Part shown: positions 1 through 8,614 of the stretch, piece by piece
Numbering within the stretch: position 1 is the first letter of the stretch
Layout: every line of letters starts with the position of its first letter
DNA from: Sulfitobacter sp. JL08
GTDB taxonomy: Bacteria; Pseudomonadota; Alphaproteobacteria; Rhodobacterales; Rhodobacteraceae
NCBI RefSeq assembly: GCF_003352045.1
Contig: NZ_CP025815.1
Location: forward strand, 1,178,001-1,242,000
Direction: 5' to 3'
Length of the DNA: 64,000 nucleotides
Program-made: the position numbers and the translations under genes
The notes under the pieces: generated by a model
Told to the model about the DNA's origin: nothing
Seen by the model: the letters and a program-made list of their open reading frames with translations, nothing else
The model's database searches: none

Positions 1-1242
1 CGTCGTAGCGCTCGCTGTGTAGGGTTCGAAGGCTGCCCAATCGGTCTGCGGCGCGGGGCGTGTGCCGGTGAGATGCGCGCGGAGTTGGTCACAGGCGCGG
101 CTGATCGCGTCGTCCGTCACGCCTGTTTCATCGAAGGTGATCGGGGCCGCCGCCTTAGTCCGGATCAGCACCTCAACCGCGCTGCTTTGCTCATGGAACA
201 GCGCGACAAGGGGGCGGCGGGCGAGAATGTAGGGGTATAGCTTGGATGCCGTGTAGCCCGCATCATCGGAGCCCGGAACGAGGAGGATATCCGCAGCCAT
301 CAGGCTGCGCAGCGTTTCGAAATAGGGCAGGCGGTCAGTTTCTTCCTGCACCAGATCCGCCACACCGCAAGCCTCTGCGATGGGTTCGACAGTCTTTTCT
401 CCCCTCCCAGTGGCTGCGTAGCTCGTCCCTTGAAAACTGAGGCGGAGAGAATAAAAGAGGTCGGGCTCTGTCTCAAGGCCCTTTCGAACAGCGTGAAAAA
501 GGATCGTGAGGGCAGTTTTCATGTCGCGCCCGCCGCGTCCAATGTAGCGCAGCGTGACGGTGCCCGGGACGGCTTTAGCGGGAGCAGGCAGCGTTGCGGC
601 CACATCGAAATCGCTCGCGGCAGCACCGAAGGGTTGGGTCAGTGCCGGGCGGTTCCGAAGAGCCGGATATCGGTCTTGCATGGTTTCGACATAGGCGTCA
701 CTCACCGAGAGGAGACCCGCGGCATGGGGCATAGTCGCAGCTTCGAGCTTGGTTTTCTGCCAGTGGTCAAACCAGAATTTCCGCGGGCGGTCCTGCTTAG
801 GCAGGGACAGGTAGTAGTCGTTTCGCCACGGGTCCTGAAGGTCCACCACAAAAGGCACGCCGTATCTTCGGTGCCAGTGCGGGCCATGGGCAATCGCGGT
901 AAAGACTGTAGTGGTGAAAAAGATCAAGTCGATTGTATGGCCGCTCAAATAGTGGTCTACCGCGCGGCGCAATTGAAACCAACTCCTAAATCCGATGTTC
1001 CCAAGACCAACCTTGCGGGTCAGGCGCGGGCTCAGGGCTCCGACGACATGCTGTTCCAGACCATCGGGCAAAGTGCTGGTCAGCAGTGGATCTTGCGCCC
1101 CTTCGACATGCTGGGGTGCCACCGAAAAAACTACAGGATCCCAGCCAAGAGCTGGCAAATGGGGCAGCATATGGCGCAACCGGTGCATGTCCGGCCCATT
1201 GACGGGCGGAAAATGGGGAGAGATGCACAGGACGCGCTTCAT
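1..1242 (-). CDS. Glycosyltransferase, GT4-like (partial, 3' end outside window)
   Basis: An ATG at 1242 opens a frame of 414 codons with no stop, so the C-terminal end lies beyond the left edge. The start VLCISPHFPPVNGPDMHRLR is the usual N-terminal Rossmann entry of GT-B glycosyltransferases. VVDLQDPWRNDYY follows near residue 130, LRYIGRGGRD opens the C-terminal domain, and DILLVPGSDDAGYTASKLY resembles the nucleotide-sugar-binding region. It probably adds a sugar to the polysaccharide repeat on the cytoplasmic side of the inner membrane. The ATG overlaps the stop of the preceding gene (ATGA), so translation is probably coupled. Donor and acceptor cannot be read from the sequence. Confidence 0.8.
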   Translation of the reverse strand, partial: MKRVLCISPHFPPVNGPDMHRLRHMLPHLPALGWDPVVFSVAPQHVEGAQDPLLTSTLPDGLEQHVVGALSPRLTRKVGLGNIGFRSWFQLRRAVDHYLSGHTIDLIFFTTTVFTAIAHGPHWHRRYGVPFVVDLQDPWRNDYYLSLPKQDRPRKFWFDHWQKTKLEAATMPHAAGLLSVSDAYVETMQDRYPALRNRPALTQPFGAAASDFDVAATLPAPAKAVPGTVTLRYIGRGGRDMKTALTILFHAVRKGLETEPDLFYSLRLSFQGTSYAATGRGEKTVEPIAEACGVADLVQEETDRLPYFETLRSLMAADILLVPGSDDAGYTASKLYPYILARRPLVALFHEQSSAVEVLIRTKAAAPITFDETGVTDDAISRACDQLRAHLTGTRPAPQTDWAAFEPYTASATT

Positions 1243-2486
1243 GTGCAGTTTTCAAAGTAGTTGGCAACCTGTTCCTGAATCACGCGCTTGGAGCGATCCC
1301 ATGAGAAATGATCCAGCAAGGCATCGACAGAGGCATCTCGTGCCGCGTTGAGCGCTGCGGGGTTTTCGATCAGTGGGGTTAGCGCAGCGGCAAGGGAGGC
1401 TGGGTCGCCCTGTTTGAAGAGGGCAAGCGCGTTGGGCGCGGCGGCTGCGATTTCGCGTTGTCCGGTTGTATCACTCGCGACAATCGCGAGGCCCGCCCGC
1501 ATGTACTCGAACGCCTTGTTGGTTATCGTCACGTCGCGGCTCCGACAGTCGCTCAGTTCACCGCAATAGCCAATGTCATGTTCCCTAAGCCGAGACAGTA
1601 GTTCGTCTTGCGGGACTTGTTCGTGCAGATAGACTCGCGCGCGATGCGCGGGTTCCAGCGGGGCGAGCAGCGACTCTATAAATCCAGACCGTGCAGTGCC
1701 GCGCAGGTGGAGTTCCACGGGGCGCTCGAGCCCCGCGTAGGCCTTGATCAAGGCCTCCAGACCGCGCCCCGGTCCGATGGTTTGCGAGAACCAGGTGATC
1801 GACGGTATATCGTGCCGTTTGCGATCCAGTGTCTTGCCATCGGGCGCATCACGCACCGTCGTGGGAAAGCTGTTGTGCACCACCGCCGGGCGGGGGCAGC
1901 CATAGGCTTCGATCAGCGCATCGGCCATCGCGTCACTCGTCGCCGTGGTGTGGACCGCGCCGTGCAAGAGGCGGTGCTCGGCTTCGCGGATCAGCCGTTG
2001 GGGGCGAGCCGCGCGATCCTTTGCCAGGCCATCCTCGGAATACCAGTCTTCGATATCTAACCGATAGGGGCGATTAGCCTCGGCGAGTTTGAGGCCAACC
2101 CAGAGCGCCTTTTCAAGGTGGAGGCTATAAAGGTCGGCTCGGGTGCGACGGGCCGCGCCCAGTAGAGCATATACCTCGGGACCCAGTTGGAAGGGATGCT
2201 CGACATTGAGCCGGGGCGCTATCTCGCGGGAGAAGCGCGCCGCGCCGCGCCTTAGGAGTCCCTTTGCTTTCGATAGGGCGTCGGTCCTGGTGGTATCTAT
2301 GACAGGCACATGTGTCCAATCGCGTCCTGCAACGAGGGCCTCGATCCGGGGGGCATCCTCGCGGCGGGTGATCGCGGCTAAGACAGTCACACGGTACCCC
2401 ATCTCGGCCAGCGCGTCCGCCTCTTTGACGACACGTGGATTATTGATGACCTGAAAGCCCGAGACGATAGCGATGTGCATGGGCAT
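1239..2486 (-). CDS. Glycosyltransferase family 4
   Basis: 415 aa. I chose the start at 2486 (MPMHIAIVSGFQVINNPRV) because it sits in a TGATG junction with the preceding gene's stop; the frame stays open further upstream but there overlaps that gene heavily. The N-terminal half (HIAIVSG, then RVVKEADALAEMGYRVTVLA) and the C-terminal half (TWFSQTIGPGRGLEALIKAY, ITNKAFEYMRAGLAIVASD) form a GT-B fold; the latter contains the E of the EX7E nucleotide-sugar motif. Expected to be a cytosolic or membrane-associated sugar transferase of the polysaccharide operon. Sugar specificity unknown. Confidence 0.85.
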   Translation of the reverse strand: MPMHIAIVSGFQVINNPRVVKEADALAEMGYRVTVLAAITRREDAPRIEALVAGRDWTHVPVIDTTRTDALSKAKGLLRRGAARFSREIAPRLNVEHPFQLGPEVYALLGAARRTRADLYSLHLEKALWVGLKLAEANRPYRLDIEDWYSEDGLAKDRAARPQRLIREAEHRLLHGAVHTTATSDAMADALIEAYGCPRPAVVHNSFPTTVRDAPDGKTLDRKRHDIPSITWFSQTIGPGRGLEALIKAYAGLERPVELHLRGTARSGFIESLLAPLEPAHRARVYLHEQVPQDELLSRLREHDIGYCGELSDCRSRDVTITNKAFEYMRAGLAIVASDTTGQREIAAAAPNALALFKQGDPASLAAALTPLIENPAALNAARDASVDALLDHFSWDRSKRVIQEQVANYFENCT

Positions 2487-3322
2487 CAAGCTGGTTGCGC
2501 GAGAAGGTGGCATACTTTGAACGTCTCGGGTGTGATCCCTTCCAGCGGCGTTTGGATCACCGAAAGAGAATACCCGCGGTCGCGCAGCCAATCGGCACAC
2601 CCGTGGAGCAGATCATAGGAGTGCGCTTCGATCAGTAGGGTCGGGTGGTGGCTCTCGATCAGGCCAGCGGCACCATAAAGCGCATCGAGTTCCGCGCCTT
2701 CGATGTCGATCTTGAGAAAGCCGGGAATCGGGAGGGCACCCTCGGCCACGAGACCGTCGAGTGTTCTGATCGTCACGTCGATTGTCCGCGCGCCGGTTTC
2801 CTCGTTTTGAAAGGTGGACGTAGAGAGCTTGCCCATGCTGGATTCGGGCATGATCTCGAATTGTGCCAGCGCGTCCTCGGCGCCGACCGCGAGGGCCATT
2901 ACCTCGATCGGGAGGTTGGGGTTGAGGGACACCAGATCTGCGATGGCGGCGGCGTTATCGGGGTTTGGTTCGAAGCAGATCACGCGAGACGCGCCGTTGC
3001 GGGCCATGACACCGGCCATGAAACCGCGATGGGCTCCAACATCGAGGCAGGTCAAGCCGGGGCGTACCTGCGCCGCGATCGTGGTGGTAATGTCGTGTTC
3101 CCAGGTGCCGGTCCAGTACAGCTTGTCGTCTGGCAGGCGGACCCGAAAGTTGAGACCGCTCGCGGGACCGGCGCTGATCGTGTGGACAAACTCCTTATCC
3201 ACCATGACCCGATTTACCAGACAACGCTGGAATGAGGCCACACCGGGAATCGATTTGATGCGGTTGCGCAGCCGCCAGGGAATCAAGTCCACGCTGCGGG
3301 CTAGGATGCGGACAAGGCTCAT
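2486..3322 (-). CDS. FkbM-family SAM-dependent methyltransferase
   Basis: 278 aa. The SAM-binding motif LTCLDVGAHRGFMAGVMARN (about residues 95-115) is followed by VICFEPNPDN and, near the C-terminus, GFLKIDIEGAELDAL, the hallmark of FkbM-type O-methyltransferases. It probably methylates a hydroxyl on a sugar residue of the polysaccharide. A TTG lies one codon upstream of the chosen ATG at 3322; ATG is preferred. Its stop overlaps the next gene's ATG by one base. 11 bp separate it from the glycosyltransferase gene upstream. Confidence 0.88.
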   Translation of the reverse strand: MSLVRILARSVDLIPWRLRNRIKSIPGVASFQRCLVNRVMVDKEFVHTISAGPASGLNFRVRLPDDKLYWTGTWEHDITTTIAAQVRPGLTCLDVGAHRGFMAGVMARNGASRVICFEPNPDNAAAIADLVSLNPNLPIEVMALAVGAEDALAQFEIMPESSMGKLSTSTFQNEETGARTIDVTIRTLDGLVAEGALPIPGFLKIDIEGAELDALYGAAGLIESHHPTLLIEAHSYDLLHGCADWLRDRGYSLSVIQTPLEGITPETFKVCHLLAQPA

Positions 3323-3333
3323 CAAGTAGGCTC

Positions 3334-4473
3334 CTATGCATCTCGCACGGCTAGAAGCGCATCGATGCGGGCAATGTTGCGTTCATAAGTATGCTCAAGC
3401 GCGACGGCTTTGCGGCGTGCCGCTGGGGTGTCAGCGTTTAGGGTGCTGAGACTGGCGAAGGTTTCTGCAACGTGGGTTATGAAAGTCTCTAGGTCACTGC
3501 TAGAGGACATCGCTAGAAGCTCTGGATCGTCGCGGTAGCAGTCCATTGGTGTGGCTATCACTGTACGGCCTGTGGCAAAGTATTCGAGAAGTTTGTGGGC
3601 GTTGGAGAGATCGGATTCGCGGGCGTCGGCGCGGTAGGCAACTAGGAAGCAATCCATATCGGCGGCGGCACGGGCAAGGGCATCCTTCGGAACCGTGCCA
3701 TGGAAGATGCAGTTCGGAGCGGAGCGGAGAGGAGCCAGTGGGGAGATCTTAGTGATCGGGCCCCAGAAGTGGAACTCTACGCCATTTTGGGCTGCGACTG
3801 TCGCCGCTATTAGGTTGCCGTCAATTACCGCTCGATCCATGTTGCCAAAGTAGCCACAGCGGATCGGGCCATCTTTGCGAGGAAATGCTGGCGATCGTGC
3901 AAGGTTGGTAAAGGCCGAGCCAATCCCGTGGTTGACAAGATGGCGTGGGGGCAGGTCAAGCATACCATCGAAACTAGTCAGAATCCGGTTAGATACACTC
4001 AAGATTAGGTCAGCCGTCTTACCAATTCTGGCCTGTTTATGATCGCTGAGTGGGTCTACAGGGTGGTAGATCACGCGGGTTGCACCGAAAGCTCTTAGAT
4101 CGGGGAAGGTGTTGAAATCAAAGCACCAGAGGAGATCAGGTTTGCCATCTACTCCAATCGCCTTCCCGATCTGCCGTGCCTCACGACCTATAAACCACTT
4201 GTAGAGCCCGTAGGCATGAAAGCGGAGAATCTTGGGCGTAAAGGGGGTCCATGAGATGAGCGAAATCCCGTTTATGCCACTTTCGGTGGCAACCACAGTG
4301 CCGGGTTTCAGCGTTGATACTGGGGGCTGCAGAAACGCGACGGTATTCCTCTCCGCAAGTGCTTCTGCATAGTGGTGCTTCGAAATCGGCAGGTGATCCC
4401 AAGGCTGAGGGGAAACGAGAAGTATGCATCTGCCGGTCAGCCATTTCAGCGATGTGTCATCCGATAGTGTCAT
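3334..4473 (-). CDS. Glycosyltransferase (GT-B fold)
   Basis: 379 aa, ATG at 4473 overlapping the stop of the aminotransferase gene (ATGA). The N-terminus CILLVSPQPWDHLPISKHHY and the middle section VIYHPVDPLSDH resemble glycosyltransferases of the TuaH/GT4 type that start by naming a place to find partners ('SKHHYAEALA'). The C-terminal half has CGYFGNMDR, NCIFHGTVPKDALARAAADM and ANAHKLLEYFATGRTVIAT-like sequence, where HKLLEYFATG carries the conserved Glu. Presumed to act in polysaccharide repeat assembly; donor sugar unknown. Confidence 0.82.
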   Translation of the reverse strand: MTLSDDTSLKWLTGRCILLVSPQPWDHLPISKHHYAEALAERNTVAFLQPPVSTLKPGTVVATESGINGISLISWTPFTPKILRFHAYGLYKWFIGREARQIGKAIGVDGKPDLLWCFDFNTFPDLRAFGATRVIYHPVDPLSDHKQARIGKTADLILSVSNRILTSFDGMLDLPPRHLVNHGIGSAFTNLARSPAFPRKDGPIRCGYFGNMDRAVIDGNLIAATVAAQNGVEFHFWGPITKISPLAPLRSAPNCIFHGTVPKDALARAAADMDCFLVAYRADARESDLSNAHKLLEYFATGRTVIATPMDCYRDDPELLAMSSSSDLETFITHVAETFASLSTLNADTPAARRKAVALEHTYERNIARIDALLAVRDA

Positions 4474-5570
4474 ATGTTGGCAGCGAAAAAAGCACGAATT
4501 GTGTTCGTGACCTCATGTTGTTCCGCTTCGGCGATAAATGGGTGGAGAGGGAGGGACAAGATCTGGGACGCATGGGCGTGGGCGATTGGGAAATCCTCCG
4601 GCCTGTGCCCAAGGTAGTCGTAGGCGGAGTAGAATGGCAGGGCGCGAGGGTAGTTCACTACCGTTGGAATATGGCGCTCCGTCAGAAAGCTGCGCAGGGC
4701 ATCGCGCTGAGCGGTGCGGATCACGTAAAGGTGGTAGACATGGGTCGCACCAGGGCGCACGGCGGGCAGGGTCAGATCGCCCAGACCGGACAGGAGACTG
4801 TCATAGCGGGCAGCCGCTTCGCGCCGCGTCGCGTTCCAGGCGGGTAGTTGGGGCATTTTCACGTTGAGGAGAGCGGCCTGCAGCCCGTCCATCCGGCTGC
4901 AGATCCCCTCCATCTGGTGATTGTTCTTGCCACCGTGGCGCGCAAATAGCGTGGCAAATTCGGCGATATCGGCGCGGTCGGTGGTCAGGCATCCGGCATC
5001 GCCCATCGCGCCGAGATTCTTGCCCGGATAGAAGGAATAGGTGGCGACATCGCCGAAGCGGCCGATCATGGTTCCGTCAAGAGCGGCGAGATGGGCCTGC
5101 GCGCTGTCCTCAATGATCCAGAGGTTGTGCTTGTCGGCAATCGCCTTGACTCGGTCCATGGCCGCGGGTTGGCCATAGAGGTGGACGGCGATGATGCCAC
5201 GGGTTTTCTCGGTGATTTTGCTCTCGATCTGGTCTGGGTCAAGGCAGAAATAGGCGTCTTCGGTGTCGGTGAAGACAACACGCGCTCCGCTCTGGGTGAT
5301 CGTCTCGGAAGTGGAAATCCACGAATGCGCAGTAGTGATCACCTCATCTCCGGGACCAGCCCCAAGAGCACGGAGGGCAACATAGAGCGCATCCGTGCCG
5401 TTGGCGACAGAGACACAATGTGCGGAACCTGTGAGGGCCGCGAAATTGGTCTCGAACGCATCCACATCGGCCCCGCGAATGAAGCTGGATGTGTCGATGA
5501 CTCGCTGGATCTCCTGCCCCAAGAGGGGCTGGAGACTATCGTGCTGGGCTTTGAGGTCTACGAAGTGCAT
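4470..5570 (-). CDS. DegT/DnrJ/EryC1/StrS sugar aminotransferase (WbpE-like)
   Basis: 366 aa, full length for the family. PLP-site landmarks: ANGTDALYVAL (57-67, phosphate binding), EDSAQAH with Asp155, and SFYPGKNLGAMGD with Lys184 as the Schiff-base lysine. The fold-type I enzyme transfers an amino group from glutamate to a keto-sugar nucleotide. The next two genes upstream in the operon are an N-acetyltransferase and a Gfo/Idh oxidoreductase, the same trio (dehydrogenase WbpB, aminotransferase WbpE, acetyltransferase WbpD) that makes UDP-2,3-diacetamido uronic acid, so C-3 amination is the best guess. A QdtB/FdtB-type role in a dTDP-sugar pathway cannot be excluded. Confidence 0.88.
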   Translation of the reverse strand: MHFVDLKAQHDSLQPLLGQEIQRVIDTSSFIRGADVDAFETNFAALTGSAHCVSVANGTDALYVALRALGAGPGDEVITTAHSWISTSETITQSGARVVFTDTEDAYFCLDPDQIESKITEKTRGIIAVHLYGQPAAMDRVKAIADKHNLWIIEDSAQAHLAALDGTMIGRFGDVATYSFYPGKNLGAMGDAGCLTTDRADIAEFATLFARHGGKNNHQMEGICSRMDGLQAALLNVKMPQLPAWNATRREAAARYDSLLSGLGDLTLPAVRPGATHVYHLYVIRTAQRDALRSFLTERHIPTVVNYPRALPFYSAYDYLGHRPEDFPIAHAHASQILSLPLHPFIAEAEQHEVTNTIRAFFAANI

Positions 5571-5690
5571 CTGAATTACCAGGCCTGTGATTTACGTAAG
5601 GGGGATGCATTGGCGGCATACACGAAGTCCAGGAAACGTTTGATCCGCGACTTCAGTGCACTCGGTGCGAAAGTATTTAGAGATATTTTT

Positions 5691-6158
5691 TCAGTTTTCC
5701 TGTCTACTGATCCGTCTAGCAGGATTTCCGACATAGAAGCCGGGTTCGGTTATGTCTTTTGTTACGACGGCCCCGGCTCCCACCACGACATCATCACAGA
5801 TTGTGACTGGCATAACGGTCGCATTGGTGCCGATGCTGACGTTGTTCCCCAAGGTGGTTTTACCCCATTTGGTGCGGTCCCCACGGGCGGGGCCTCCAGC
5901 GGCGAAGCTGTCGTTGATGAACATTGCGCCGTGGGAAATGAAGCAATCTTCGCCTATTGTTACCAACTCGCAGATAAAGGCGTGGGATTGCACGCGGGTG
6001 CGCGCACCCACGGTTACACCGGCCTGAATTTCCACGAAGGGGCCGACGAAAACGCCGTCACCGAGAGTGCAGTCGTAGACATTTGCGGGCTCGACAATGG
6101 TTACATCCGAACCACACGTCACATCTCGGATGACTACGGACTTATATGTGGGTGACAC
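5691..6158 (-). CDS. Left-handed beta-helix N-acetyltransferase (WbpD-like)
   Basis: About 155 aa made of hexapeptide repeats (SDVTIV, DGVFVG, AGVTVG, GNNVSIG, DDVVVGAGAVV), ending in GFYVGNPARRIS as in the WbpD/WlbB and PglD acetyltransferases. HGAMFINDSF carries the conserved His-containing turn. I propose GTG at 6158, which overlaps the end of the oxidoreductase gene by 17 bp; an ATG at 6212 is possible but would overlap more and adds residues with no family look. Expected to acetylate the 3-amino group created by the adjacent aminotransferase. A 120-bp gap separates it from that gene, one of the larger gaps in the operon. Confidence 0.85.
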   Translation of the reverse strand: MSPTYKSVVIRDVTCGSDVTIVEPANVYDCTLGDGVFVGPFVEIQAGVTVGARTRVQSHAFICELVTIGEDCFISHGAMFINDSFAAGGPARGDRTKWGKTTLGNNVSIGTNATVMPVTICDDVVVGAGAVVTKDITEPGFYVGNPARRISRQEN

Positions 6159-7179
6159 GGTTGGCCGCCCGATAGATTTTGTCGATAATCTCCACCGTCT
6201 TGAGGCCTTCAAATCCGATGGTGCCGATGGTGCCCTTATCGGTCAGCACTTTGTGGATGTTCTCGTAGACATCCTCATGGTTCGACATGGAGCCCTGATA
6301 CTGGCCGTATTCATTCGCCGAGCGGCCCTCACGCAGTTGGGCCTGGTCCATCCCTTCGATGTTTTCGTATTCGATCTCGTTGAGATACTGGCCGCCGATC
6401 TTGATGGTACCCTTCTCGCAGAAGAGCGTCAGCGAGCCCTCCATGTTCTTGCCGTAGCTGTTGATCGTGAAATTCACCGATCCGATGGCCCCGTTGTAGA
6501 ATCGCAGGATCGCAGCTCCCGTGTCCTCGAATTCGACCGAATGCTGGTGTGCGAAGTTATCGGTGAAGGACGCCACGTCCTGCACATCGCCAACGAGCCA
6601 GTACAGCAGGTCTATGAAGTGGCTGAACTGCGTGTAGAGCGTGCCCCCATCCATGGCGGTGGTACCCTTCCAGGTGTCCGTGTAGTAGGCGTCGTTCCGG
6701 TTCCAGAAACAGTTGAGATGGACCGAGTATATACGTCCCAGCTTTCCACTTTCTATCAGGCTTTTCAGATGCTCGACGGGTGGATTATAACGGTTTTGTT
6801 TAACGACGAAAAGCCGGCGGTTTGCAGCCTCGCCCGCTTTTATCATCTCCCCACAGTCATGAACTGAGAGCGCCATCGGTTTTTCGCAAAGCACATGATA
6901 GCCGGCCTTGAATGCCTTGATCACGTGCTCTGCGTGAAGACCGTTTGGCGTACAAACAGCGATCAGGTCGGTTTTGTCCTGCATCGCCGTTAGCATGTCG
7001 TCGTAGTCAGTGAAAACCGTCGCGCCATCTGCCGTTGCGGCTTGGGCGGCTTTTTCGGGGTCGACATCGCAAACGCTGGTAAGGCGACCGAACTTAACCG
7101 CATGACCAGCGTGGCGCTTGCCAATGCGGCCGCAGCCAACGATTGCGTATCCTGGGCTGTTGGTTTGCACGGTTATCAA
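6142..7179 (-). CDS. Gfo/Idh/MocA-family oxidoreductase (WbpB-like)
   Basis: About 345 aa. The N-terminal Rossmann domain shows YAIVGCGRIGKRHAGH (NAD binding) and the family motif CEKPMALS, with the conserved lysine of EKP; the C-terminal domain has GGTLYTQFSHFIDLLYWLVG with the catalytic His. This family includes WbpB/WlbA, which oxidises C-3 of UDP-GlcNAcA before amination. Order with the acetyltransferase and aminotransferase fits that pathway. The start is uncertain: TTG at 7179 or GTG at 7170; an AGGA sits 11 bp before the GTG. The dehydrogenase that makes UDP-GlcNAcA (WbpA type) is not in the window. Confidence 0.85.
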   Translation of the reverse strand: MITVQTNSPGYAIVGCGRIGKRHAGHAVKFGRLTSVCDVDPEKAAQAATADGATVFTDYDDMLTAMQDKTDLIAVCTPNGLHAEHVIKAFKAGYHVLCEKPMALSVHDCGEMIKAGEAANRRLFVVKQNRYNPPVEHLKSLIESGKLGRIYSVHLNCFWNRNDAYYTDTWKGTTAMDGGTLYTQFSHFIDLLYWLVGDVQDVASFTDNFAHQHSVEFEDTGAAILRFYNGAIGSVNFTINSYGKNMEGSLTLFCEKGTIKIGGQYLNEIEYENIEGMDQAQLREGRSANEYGQYQGSMSNHEDVYENIHKVLTDKGTIGTIGFEGLKTVEIIDKIYRAANRVTHI

Positions 7180-7199
7180 TATCCTGTCTTAAAATATGT

Positions 7200-7985
7200 T
7201 CACAGCGTAGACGCTGGTTCGAAGAGCTGGCTTCGAAGTGCTTCCTGCCGAGGGTAATTAACTAGCACAGCGCGATGAGGTCCTTTGAAAACAAAAAATG
7301 CCCCTGCTGCAACAGCAGAGGCGCCTCCGTCGCGAACGGCAAGAAGGAGGTCAGATATACTGGACGCTCCACCATTTGCAATTACAGGAACCGATACCGC
7401 TTCGGAAATACGTCTTATCAGGGCCGTATCGTACCCTTCCATTGTTCCATCGCGATCGACAGCGGTAATTAAGATTTCACCGGCACCCAATTCAACAGCA
7501 CGTTTAGCGACTTCCACGGGGTCAGATTTGACCTTGCGTTGTCCAGCATCGGTCAGCACGTGATCTCTGCCTAGGAGGAACCCGCCAAGTCTCACGTCAA
7601 TACTCGCAAGTACGGCTTGCGACCCGTAGACTTGAGCGATTTCGCCGACGAGTTTCTCTGTGTCGAATAGTGCAGTATTTAGAGAAACTTTTTCGACACC
7701 TGCAGCGAATACGGCCTTTGCGTGATCGAGCGTGCGTATACCACCTCCATACCCCAGCGGAACGAAGCATTCAGACGTTAGCTCACGCAGGTATTCGATG
7801 TCGGGTCCTTTGGGGCCACGGTCCTTGCCAATATCAAGCAGTAGGATCTCATCGACTTCTTTGTCATTGAAGAGCTTCACAGTATTGATTGGATCACCAA
7901 CATAAGTGCGTTTTCCAAACTTGAGCGTTTTGACAAGGCGGCGTTCCTCCATCGTCAGAGTAGGAATAACGCGGATGCGCTTCAT
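7200..7985 (-). CDS. HisF2/AglZ-type amidotransferase cyclase-like subunit
   Basis: 261 aa TIM barrel of the HisF family. The first strand reads RVIPTLTMEERRLVKTLKF where true HisF has IPCLDVKDGRVVKG, so the catalytic Asp of position 11 is Thr here; the second-half Asp (ASIDVRLGG) is kept. This pattern is that of HisF2-type proteins which, with HisH and a WbpG-type ligase, make acetamidino groups on polysaccharide sugars rather than histidine. It overlaps the HisH gene by ATGA. The predicted job is to take ammonia from HisH and channel it onward. Base composition is visibly AT-richer than the genes at 1-5 kb. Confidence 0.88.
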   Translation of the reverse strand: MKRIRVIPTLTMEERRLVKTLKFGKRTYVGDPINTVKLFNDKEVDEILLLDIGKDRGPKGPDIEYLRELTSECFVPLGYGGGIRTLDHAKAVFAAGVEKVSLNTALFDTEKLVGEIAQVYGSQAVLASIDVRLGGFLLGRDHVLTDAGQRKVKSDPVEVAKRAVELGAGEILITAVDRDGTMEGYDTALIRRISEAVSVPVIANGGASSISDLLLAVRDGGASAVAAGAFFVFKGPHRAVLVNYPRQEALRSQLFEPASTL

Positions 7986-8611
7986 CTCTCGGTCGCCTCG
8001 ATAAAGTTACGAAACAGGGCCATCCCGAAACGATGACTTTTCTCGGGGTGAAATTGCACACCCCAGATGTTGTCCCGAGCGATCGCGGCGCAGAAATCAT
8101 AACCGTGATGTGCTGTAGCCGCCACGTCCTCCTCATGATCGCAGCTGAAGTGGAAGGAATGAACAAAATAAAATCTTGGGTCTTCATGGAAGTCATGAAG
8201 CAAGCCCGACGGCTTCCGCACAGAAAGATCTGCCCACCCCATGTGTGGAACTTTGTCACTTTTCCCGAGGCGTGACTTGTCAAAAGCAACGACATCCGCC
8301 TCAATCCAACCAAGGCCGGGCAATGCTCCCTCTTCGCTTTTGCGCGCAAGGAGTTGCATACCAACACAGATCCCGAGCAATGGAATGCCGGCCCCGCGCA
8401 CTCGCTCCTCGAGCGCCTCTGCGATCCCCAGAGACATGATACGCTCCGCCCCATAATCGAACGCACCAACTCCGGGGAAGATAACGCTATCCGCCGTGCG
8501 TATCGCATCTGCATCTGCTGAAATTTCCGACCGAATACCGATTTTCTTCAGCATGTTTCCAATAGAAGCCGGATTGCCGCAGCCATAGTCAATGATGAGT
8601 GGGCCGGGCAT
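7982..8611 (-). CDS. hisH: HisH-type glutamine amidotransferase
   Basis: 209 aa class I glutaminase. Oxyanion strand PGVGAFDYGAERI, nucleophile elbow GICVGMQLLA (Cys about residue 80) and WGVQFHPEKSHRFG with the catalytic His and Glu are all present, so it should release ammonia from glutamine. Next to a HisF2 with an altered active site and a WbpG-type ligase 3 bp upstream, it most likely feeds amidine formation on a polysaccharide sugar, not histidine synthesis. Confidence 0.9.
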   Translation of the reverse strand: MPGPLIIDYGCGNPASIGNMLKKIGIRSEISADADAIRTADSVIFPGVGAFDYGAERIMSLGIAEALEERVRGAGIPLLGICVGMQLLARKSEEGALPGLGWIEADVVAFDKSRLGKSDKVPHMGWADLSVRKPSGLLHDFHEDPRFYFVHSFHFSCDHEEDVAATAHHGYDFCAAIARDNIWGVQFHPEKSHRFGMALFRNFIEATER

Positions 8612-8614
8612 CGT

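Noticed and set aside
430-1260. Long plus-strand frame of 276 codons
   Set aside because: Lies antisense to the glycosyltransferase whose frame runs off the left edge; no family motifs and no ribosome site.
5091-6155. Plus-strand frame of 354 codons
   Set aside because: Antisense to the aminotransferase and acetyltransferase genes, which carry clear motifs.
7200-8611. HisH and HisF as part of a histidine operon
   Set aside because: No other his genes, Asp11 of HisF replaced by Thr, and a WbpG-type ligase adjacent: a sugar-amidination set.
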